Assembly: GCA_021604885.1 (NCBI GenBank)
Contig: BQJV01000070.1
Location: forward strand, 1 to 10,650
Length of the DNA: 10,650 nucleotides
Direction of reading: 5' to 3'
Origin: Acidimicrobiales bacterium
GTDB taxonomy: Bacteria; Actinomycetota; Acidimicrobiia; Acidimicrobiales; Aldehydirespiratoraceae
Shown here: positions 5,711 to 10,650 of the stretch, one piece after another
Layout: each line of letters begins with the position of its first letter
Position numbering within the stretch: position 1 is the first letter of the stretch
Notes under the pieces: generated by a model
What the model was told of the DNA's origin: nothing
Databases searched by the model: none
The model's input: the letters and a program-made list of their open reading frames with translations, nothing else
Translations under genes and position numbers: made by a program

Positions 5711-5893
5711 ATGACGGAAGCCATCGATGGCGTGCAGCTCGACGAAGCACTTGCGGTGATCGACCGCGGGCTGGGTGAGATGATGCGACGCGATCTCGTG
5801 GCCACGAGCGAGGTCGCCGACCTCCTCCTCGACCTGCGGACCATTCTGACGTTCGTTCCCGAGCCGGCAGTCGAGCCGGCCGGGGTCAACTAG
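5711..5893 (+). CDS. Small acidic protein, 60 aa, unknown function
   Basis: The 60-residue product is acidic and mostly helical: MTEAIDGVQLDEALAVIDRG, then EMMRRDLVATSEVADLLLDLR, and a short ILTFVPEPAVEPAGVN tail with a duplicated E-P-A unit. I recognise no family. No signal peptide, membrane segment or metal motif is visible. The ATG is set by the GGAGG site nine bases upstream. It is transcribed away from the methyltransferase-glycosylase gene and converges on the PAP2 gene, with six bases between the two stop codons. The strong ribosome site and typical base use suggest a real gene. Helices with Leu/Ile spacing could allow dimer formation or binding to a partner, but that is only a guess. 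Confidence 0.6.
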   Translation: MTEAIDGVQLDEALAVIDRGLGEMMRRDLVATSEVADLLLDLRTILTFVPEPAVEPAGVN

Positions 5894-5900
5894 CCGGCTC
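5873..5900. terminator. Inverted repeat between convergent stops (possible bidirectional terminator)
   Basis: GAGCCGGC (5873-5880) pairs perfectly with GCCGGCTC (5893-5900) around a 12-base loop, an 8-bp GC-rich stem. It spans the stop of the 60-aa gene and touches the first base of the PAP2 stop. A third copy of GAGCCGGC at 5861-5868 offers an alternative stem. No T-run follows on either strand. Confidence 0.4.
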
Positions 5901-6436
5901 TATCCGGCGATCACCCGTCGGGCGATCGCGCCGAGCGCAGCGCCCAGCACGAGGCCTCCGGCGACATCGGACGCGTGATGGATCCGCACATGGATCCTGC
6001 TCGTCGCGACGATCCCGGCGACGGCGTACCAGGCCGCGCCGCCGGTGTGGCGTGAGAGAAGGGCCGCGGCGACCATCGCGGCGGACGCGTGCCCGCTCGG
6101 GAAGCTGCTGGTCCTGGGCTGACGCAGCCTGTACGGCCGGGCCACGTCCTGCACCGGCCGGCTGCGCTTGAACATCGACTTCACGGGTCCGTTGACCAGG
6201 GCGGACTCCACGCCGAGGGCGGCGCTGAGGCCGATCGCGATCTTCGGGTCGTCCTCGATGATCGCCTGGATCACGCCGGCCGCGTGCCAGAGCACCGAGA
6301 AGTCGGCTGCCTCCGACGCTGCGTAGTACACGCGATCGATTGGCGTGATGCCACGCAGCCGTTCCCACCACGCATCGAGGGCGGCATCGATCGCGTCGAC
6401 CGGGCCGTCGGCGTGCTCGTGGTCAGGGGCGGCCAT
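5900..6436 (-). CDS. PAP2-family membrane phosphatase
   Basis: The 178-residue protein carries the full PAP2 (type 2 phosphatidic acid phosphatase) catalytic set: K86-x6-R93-P94 in KSMFKRSRP, FPSGH at 112-116, and S146-R147-x5-H153-x3-D157 in SRIHVRIHHASD. H116 and H153 should be the proton donor and nucleophile. Hydrophobic stretches around 62-82, 117-128, 134-145 and 158-172 are membrane segments, so the protein sits in the cytoplasmic membrane with the active site near its surface. Family members dephosphorylate phosphatidic acid, polyprenyl pyrophosphates or similar lipids; the exact substrate cannot be read here. Its ATG is six bases after the acyltransferase stop, so it is the last gene of the operon. 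In that setting, supplying diacylglycerol or recycling a lipid carrier is plausible. Confidence 0.88.
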   Translation of the reverse strand: MAAPDHEHADGPVDAIDAALDAWWERLRGITPIDRVYYAASEAADFSVLWHAAGVIQAIIEDDPKIAIGLSAALGVESALVNGPVKSMFKRSRPVQDVARPYRLRQPRTSSFPSGHASAAMVAAALLSRHTGGAAWYAVAGIVATSRIHVRIHHASDVAGGLVLGAALGAIARRVIAG

Positions 6437-6442
6437 CGGGAC

Positions 6443-8803
6443 TCACTGTAGGGCGCCGAACACCAGCTCTTCGCCGTGGGTCTCGGCAAGCCATCGGGAG
6501 CCGTCGACACCGAAGTGGATCCCGTCGGGGCGGAGGACCCCCGAGCCGTCGATCTCGACCACGATCTCGTCGTCTGGGCAGAGGACGGCGTTGAGATCGA
6601 AGAACTCGAGCGCGGGTCTCGCATCCGCGACGGCGGGGAGAATCTCGTCGCGGACGTGCGCGAGTCGACTGGGATCCAGCGCACTGCCTCCGTCCGGCTC
6701 GGTGAACGCGCCGAACGCGTCGAGCCCGCAGGGTGGTGGAATCCAACGGACGCGAGCACCGCCCGAGCTGAGGAGATCGACGATTTCGATGTAGCGGGCC
6801 ACGAGATACGCGTCGAACATCGCGTCGCCGGGTTCCAGCCGCGCCTCCCAGCCGTCGATCCGGCGTTCTCGAAAGTCCACGGCGTTCGATGACACGATGA
6901 CGATCTCCGGATCGAACGTGTCGACCTGACTCATCCAGGATTCGGTCACCATGTCACACTCGTCGGGCGGCTCCGTCTCACGCCCGAGCCCATCGGTGAT
7001 CCAGCCGTCGTTGATCAGACCGCATCCCTCCGTGCCGGCTGACCAAACCAGAACACGACCGGAGTCCGTCCCCCAACGCTCCAACCCGTGACCAATGGTG
7101 CGCGACACCGAATCCCCGACGATCAGCACGCGTGTGGCATCGCCATTCGTCGCCGCGGTCAACCGCGTCAGGTCCTCGACGACGGCGTCCGAGGAGGAAT
7201 TGGTCTGCAGGACGTGGAAGTCGGGGAGCTCGAGCACCGCTCGCGTGAGACCCTCGAAGACCGGATGGTCGGCGAGCGCCGGCGGCTGGTCCGCGCCCAC
7301 GAATCGGCGCCACGCGATCTCCACGCCTGTCTCGCCGAGCTCTCGCAGGGCAGCGACGACGTCGTCGGCGTCCCCGCTGTCCGCGAGGTCGGAATATCGA
7401 TTGATCTCGACGAGCACGACATCGGCCCGTGCGACGGTCGCCCGTGAAACCCAGTCGATCGGAACTGCATCGATCAGGCCGGCGAACGCCATGTCTCCGG
7501 TGAGTCGCGGACGCAGCTCGGTGTCGATCCAGTCCGTCGTCGTGCCGTCACTCACGACGAGTACGCGCGCCGGCTCGGTGGGGATCGTCGTCGGGGCGGC
7601 GCCGGCGTTCTCGCCGAGTCCGGCGAGTTCGGTTTCGCGGTCGATCGTTCCGAGGGCGAACCCACCCACCGCGATGAGGGCTCCGATCGCGATCAGCGCG
7701 ATCGGGAGTCGGAGATCGCCGCGTTCGGCGCGGCCGTTGCGAATCGGCGCTTCGACCCAGCGGGCCGAGATCCACGCGAGTGCGATGGTGAGGCCGACTT
7801 GGAGCGCGAACAGCGCCCACTTCCCGAGACCGGTTCGCTCGGGAGTCAGCCACAGCATGATGGGCCAGTGGAAGAGGTAGACGCCGTAGGTGATCCGGCC
7901 GAGTGCTGCGATCGGCTGAAGCTCCAGCACCCGCGGCACCGGCCCGGCGTCCTGCACGAGACTGAGGATCACGACAGCTGTCAGGACGGCGAAAATGAGG
8001 AACCCACCCCGGTACATCCGTCCGTCGGTGAGTTCGATGTTGAAGAACGCCCAGGTGCTGGCGGCGTAGGCGGCGAGCCCGGCAGTTCCGAGCACCTGTC
8101 GAGCCCGTGGTCCGAACGTCGGCGGCCTGTAGTGCAGAGCGATGGCGAGCAGGCAGCCGACGAGCATCTCGCCCGCTCGGGTGTCGGTGCCGTAGTACAT
8201 CCGGTCGATCGAGGCTCCGTCGTTGAAGAGGAACCACATCCAGACCGACGAGGCGGTGGTTGCCGTGAGGAACACGCCGGCGAGCACGGCGGGCGACCGC
8301 GAGATGCGCAGTACCCCGTAGAGCAGCACCGGCGTCAGGAGATAGAACTGCTCCTCGATCGCGAGCGACCAGAAGTGCTGGATTGGCGAAGGCGTCTGGA
8401 ACAGGTCGACGTAGGAGGCGTCGGTGACCACGAAGTGCCAGTTGACGACCTGGAGGAGCGCGGCGGGGATCGACGAGCGGAGCCCGTCGATCTGTTGCTC
8501 CGTGGCGATCGTGAACGCGAACAGGAGCACACCGGCGAGTGTCAGCAGGGATGCGGGGATGAGTCGGCGATAGCGACGTCCCCAGAATCCGCGGATGCGC
8601 AGCCCGTCAGGGTCGTCGGCCCGCCGCAGCAGGATCGACATCACCAGGAACCCACTGAGTGTGAAGAACTGGGAAAGAGCGAGGAACGCGCCTTTGCTCC
8701 CGACCTGGCCGTGGTACAGGAGCATCGAGAACATGCCGACCGCCCGGACACCGTCCAGTGCCGGCACATGACGTGCCAACGCAGCACTCTGTCGGGGGGC
8801 CAT
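6443..8803 (-). CDS. Acyltransferase-3 (OafA/OatA-like) membrane O-acyltransferase with C-terminal SGNH domain
   Basis: The 786-residue protein has an acyltransferase-3 membrane domain (about 12-385) and a large outer C-terminal part. Family motifs are LDGVRAVGMFSMLLYHG with H31, FFTLSGFLVM (47-56), RRYRRLIPA (76-84), HFWSLAIEEQFYL (143-155) and GVYLFHWPIM (307-316). A final membrane helix at about 365-386 precedes the linker. The C-terminal SGNH hydrolase has VLIVGDSVSRTIG (GDS at 563-565), an Asn in VSSNAVDF (N640) and DGIHF (760-764) with the catalytic Asp/His. Such proteins carry acyl groups across the membrane and place them on a glycan or glycolipid. Between the two lies about 135 residues resembling a degenerate SGNH unit. 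The ATG at 8803 fits the usual short N-terminus, and upstream extension would overlap the reductase gene. The acceptor is unknown. Confidence 0.87.
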   Translation of the reverse strand: MAPRQSAALARHVPALDGVRAVGMFSMLLYHGQVGSKGAFLALSQFFTLSGFLVMSILLRRADDPDGLRIRGFWGRRYRRLIPASLLTLAGVLLFAFTIATEQQIDGLRSSIPAALLQVVNWHFVVTDASYVDLFQTPSPIQHFWSLAIEEQFYLLTPVLLYGVLRISRSPAVLAGVFLTATTASSVWMWFLFNDGASIDRMYYGTDTRAGEMLVGCLLAIALHYRPPTFGPRARQVLGTAGLAAYAASTWAFFNIELTDGRMYRGGFLIFAVLTAVVILSLVQDAGPVPRVLELQPIAALGRITYGVYLFHWPIMLWLTPERTGLGKWALFALQVGLTIALAWISARWVEAPIRNGRAERGDLRLPIALIAIGALIAVGGFALGTIDRETELAGLGENAGAAPTTIPTEPARVLVVSDGTTTDWIDTELRPRLTGDMAFAGLIDAVPIDWVSRATVARADVVLVEINRYSDLADSGDADDVVAALRELGETGVEIAWRRFVGADQPPALADHPVFEGLTRAVLELPDFHVLQTNSSSDAVVEDLTRLTAATNGDATRVLIVGDSVSRTIGHGLERWGTDSGRVLVWSAGTEGCGLINDGWITDGLGRETEPPDECDMVTESWMSQVDTFDPEIVIVSSNAVDFRERRIDGWEARLEPGDAMFDAYLVARYIEIVDLLSSGGARVRWIPPPCGLDAFGAFTEPDGGSALDPSRLAHVRDEILPAVADARPALEFFDLNAVLCPDDEIVVEIDGSGVLRPDGIHFGVDGSRWLAETHGEELVFGALQ

Positions 8804-8826
8804 GGCCAACGGAGGGTACCGACCCG

Positions 8827-10026
8827 TCAGCGGTCGCGGTAGGCCCCCGCCCCCGTGAACATGCCGCGGTGCCACCGGCGGGGGGTGGCGACCATCGCCC
8901 GCGGGTAGTCCTCGAACATCCAGCGGGCGAAGTTCCGGCGGGTCCAACCGGTCGCCCCGGTCAGCTTGAGGGCGCCCCGGGCGATCAGCGGACGGGCGAG
9001 CAGCGGGATGAGCACGCGTGCCATCCGGTCGTCCGCTACGAGTTCGCGACGGACCTCTCGTTCGTATGTTGCGATCGCGTCCGCGTCGCCCATGATCGCC
9101 TCCGCCGCGAGCCGGCCGGTGAGCAGCGCCTGCCCGATGCCCTCACCGGTCATCGGGTCGGTCACCGCGGCCGCGTCGCCGACGAACATCGTGTGCGGTC
9201 CGACCAGCGGCACCCGACCGACGCGGGCGGGAATCGGCCAGGCTTTGTGCGGATCCTCGGGCTGGGCGTCCGGCCCCAGGACCTCTCGGATGTGCGGGCG
9301 CGAGAGCAGGTCCGGCCACAGCTGCTTCATGTCGCCGACGGCATGGGCGCCGCCCCGCTGGATGCCGAAGCCGATGTTGGCCCGACCGTCGGCGAGCGGG
9401 AAGGACCAGGCGTAGCCGGGGAGGAGGTCCTTCTCGAACCAGACGATCAGCTCGTTGCCGGCCCGGGGGCTGACGTTCTCGTAGTACTGGCGGAAGGCGT
9501 GCCACTCGCCGCGGTACCCGTCGACCCGGAGGCCGAGCGCCTTGCGGACCGGGGACCACATGCCGTCGGCGGCGATCAGGTGTCGGGCCCGCACGGTGCC
9601 GAGTCCGTCGATCTCGGCGGTGATCCCGTGATCGTCCGCGGTGACGTCGCGCAGGTTCACCCCCTGTTCGATCGTGGCGCCGGCCTCGCCGGCCCGAACG
9701 ACGAGGGCGGCGTCGAGGTCCGTACGGCGGGCGACGGCGGCGTGGTAGCCCGGCCCGTCCGGAAGCCGGTAGCGCCGTTCCCGGCCGCCCGGCGCGCGGA
9801 TGACGACTTCGTCGACGACACGCCACGAGTCGACAGACGAGGGTTCGAGTCCGAGGTGTTCCAACTCGCGGAGCGCGAGGGCGGTGAGCCCGTCGCCGCA
9901 GCACTTGTCCCGCGGGAAGGTGGCCCGGTCGACGACGAGTGCGTCGCGACCGTGCCGAGCGAGCTCGATCGCGGCAGCGGTGCCGGCGGGCCCCGCGCCG
10001 ACGATGAGGGTCTCGACGTCGATCAT
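8827..10026 (-). CDS. Geranylgeranyl-reductase-family FAD-dependent oxidoreductase
   Basis: The 399-residue flavoprotein fits the geranylgeranyl reductase (GGR) family of isoprenoid double-bond reductases, which includes archaeal lipid, chlorophyll and menaquinone side-chain reductases. It has the FAD Rossmann start LIVGAGPAGTAAAIELARHG (GAGPAG at 10-15), the family PRDKCCGDGL motif (38-47), and the second FAD motif FVGDAAAVTDPMTGEGIGQA (281-300). No membrane segment is clear, but the Arg- and Trp-rich C-terminus could associate with a membrane. The ATG at 10026 is preferred over a TTG one codon upstream. It forms a TGATG overlap with the upstream gene, and AAGGG lies about 8 bases before it. 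Its place in a lipid operon suggests saturation of a polyprenyl or quinone chain, but other substrates of this family are possible. Confidence 0.85.
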   Translation of the reverse strand: MIDVETLIVGAGPAGTAAAIELARHGRDALVVDRATFPRDKCCGDGLTALALRELEHLGLEPSSVDSWRVVDEVVIRAPGGRERRYRLPDGPGYHAAVARRTDLDAALVVRAGEAGATIEQGVNLRDVTADDHGITAEIDGLGTVRARHLIAADGMWSPVRKALGLRVDGYRGEWHAFRQYYENVSPRAGNELIVWFEKDLLPGYAWSFPLADGRANIGFGIQRGGAHAVGDMKQLWPDLLSRPHIREVLGPDAQPEDPHKAWPIPARVGRVPLVGPHTMFVGDAAAVTDPMTGEGIGQALLTGRLAAEAIMGDADAIATYEREVRRELVADDRMARVLIPLLARPLIARGALKLTGATGWTRRNFARWMFEDYPRAMVATPRRWHRGMFTGAGAYRDR

Positions 10027-10650
10027 CAACTGCCCTTCACGACGGCGGTGAACGCCTGATCGAGGTTGCGGGCCAGCGCGTCGGGATCGGTCACGGCCGC
10101 CGGGTCGGAGGCGATGCCGATGTGGGCCACGCCGGCGTAGCTCAGCAGCGTGACGTTGACGGCGGTGCCGCTGAGCGGACCGAACGGAATCAACTCCCGC
10201 ACCGCTCGACCACAGAGGCGAAGCGGCAACGGACTCCCCGGCACGTTCGACGCCGCCACGTCCGTGCGCGCTGACACGGCGCCGAACACGGCGGCGACCG
10301 CCGGGTCGGGGAAGAGACGCAGACCGGTTGCGGCGAACGGCAGGAGGACGTGGACCGGATCGGTGCGGAGTCGGGCCGCGTCGGCGAGCAGACCGGCGGC
10401 GACCGCATCGGGCTCGGCCCCGGCAGCGAGCGCGATGTCGATGCGCGTCGGGCTCCAGTGGTTGCCCGTGTCGGCATCCGGCGCGCGGGTGCTGACCGGG
10501 ATGCCGATGCGCAGCGGCGTGCGGCCCGTCATCCCCGTGTGGTCGGCGACGCCGATCGCGACGGCCGTGAGGAACGCCGTGTTGATCGTGCCGCCGACCC
10601 GAGCACCGGCGGCCCGGAGATCGTCGAGATCGACGGCGAGGAAGCGGAGG
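10026..10650 (-). CDS. WS/DGAT-like acyltransferase, C-terminal part (5' end outside window)
   Basis: The frame is open to the window edge, so only 207 C-terminal residues are seen and the HHxxxDG active-site region is off the window. The visible part fits the wax ester synthase/diacylglycerol acyltransferase family: an ARVGGTINTAFLTAVAIG helix, a PLRIGIPVSTR strand, then the C-terminal DUF1298-type domain with DVAASNVPGSPLPL, LIPFGPLSGTAVNVTLLSY and VTDPDALARNLDQAF. These enzymes transfer an acyl group from acyl-CoA to diacylglycerol or a fatty alcohol at the inner membrane face. An internal ATG at 10532 is probably not the start because homology continues upstream of it. The TGA overlaps the reductase ATG, so the two are probably translationally coupled. 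Because actinobacteria often have many paralogues, the actual acceptor is uncertain. Confidence 0.8.
   Translation of the reverse strand, partial: LRFLAVDLDDLRAAGARVGGTINTAFLTAVAIGVADHTGMTGRTPLRIGIPVSTRAPDADTGNHWSPTRIDIALAAGAEPDAVAAGLLADAARLRTDPVHVLLPFAATGLRLFPDPAVAAVFGAVSARTDVAASNVPGSPLPLRLCGRAVRELIPFGPLSGTAVNVTLLSYAGVAHIGIASDPAAVTDPDALARNLDQAFTAVVKGS

Noticed and set aside
5595..5750. N-terminal extension of the methyltransferase-glycosylase to the ATG at 5750
   Set aside because: The extra 52 residues look non-homologous, overlap the divergent small gene and its ribosome site, and the GTG at 5594 has a better-placed -10-like element.
7799..8842. 347-residue plus-strand open frame rich in Glu, Arg and Gln
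   Set aside because: Antisense to the membrane acyltransferase; the charged composition mirrors hydrophobic codons on the other strand.
8804..8947. Upstream extension of the acyltransferase to 8947
   Set aside because: The extra residues are Pro/Arg/His-rich, overlap the end of the reductase gene in another frame, and lie before the normal family N-terminus.
8758..10059. 433-residue plus-strand open frame
   Set aside because: Antisense to the GGR-family flavoprotein with intact FAD motifs; composition is typical of a mirror frame.

Overview
The window is a high-GC, gene-dense bacterial segment with almost no non-coding space. A mycothiol S-conjugate amidase (Mca), an F420-type luciferase-like oxidoreductase and a wax ester synthase/diacylglycerol acyltransferase (WS/DGAT) together point to an actinobacterium. 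The style of several proteins suggests class Acidimicrobiia, but that placement is a judgement and not proven here. I see no rRNA, tRNA, CRISPR array, insertion sequence or phage gene, and base composition looks even throughout.

Left part (1-1750, plus strand): the 3' end of a gene for a PhoU/TrkA-C type protein, then mca, then an SCP2-like lipid-binding protein whose ATG overlaps the mca stop. This run meets a minus-strand cluster head-on with one base between the stop codons. The minus cluster (1752-3399) reads, in transcription order: a 60-residue small protein, a secreted lipoprotein nuclease of the staphylococcal nuclease family, and a ChbG/YdjC-type deacetylase relative that has lost an expected active-site Asp.

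Middle (3400-5893): a 57-base divergent intergenic region drives the small protein leftward and an LLM-class oxidoreductase rightward. Both starts look leaderless. The oxidoreductase ends in a 27-bp tandem duplication that copies its last codons and its stop. It converges on a minus-strand gene that fuses a class I methyltransferase to a complete Mug/TDG-type DNA glycosylase. Divergent from that is a 60-residue protein of unknown function with a clear Shine-Dalgarno site.

Right part (5900-10650, all minus strand): a tight four-gene run. In transcription order it holds a WS/DGAT-like acyltransferase (N-terminus outside the window), a geranylgeranyl-reductase-family flavoprotein, a membrane acyltransferase-3 protein with a C-terminal SGNH hydrolase, and a PAP2 phosphatase. 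Spacings are TGATG overlap, 23 bases and 6 bases. I infer a lipid or cell-envelope operon: PAP2 could supply diacylglycerol or recycle a polyprenyl phosphate, WS/DGAT would esterify neutral lipid, and the reductase would saturate an isoprenoid. The pathway as a whole is not demonstrated.

The items most worth a second look are the methyltransferase-glycosylase fusion, an apparent degenerate second SGNH unit inside the membrane acyltransferase, a recurring -10-like hexamer six or seven bases before start codons lacking a ribosome binding site, the lipid operon, and the inactivated-looking deacetylase. I found no clear evidence of a wholly new defence or mobile system.
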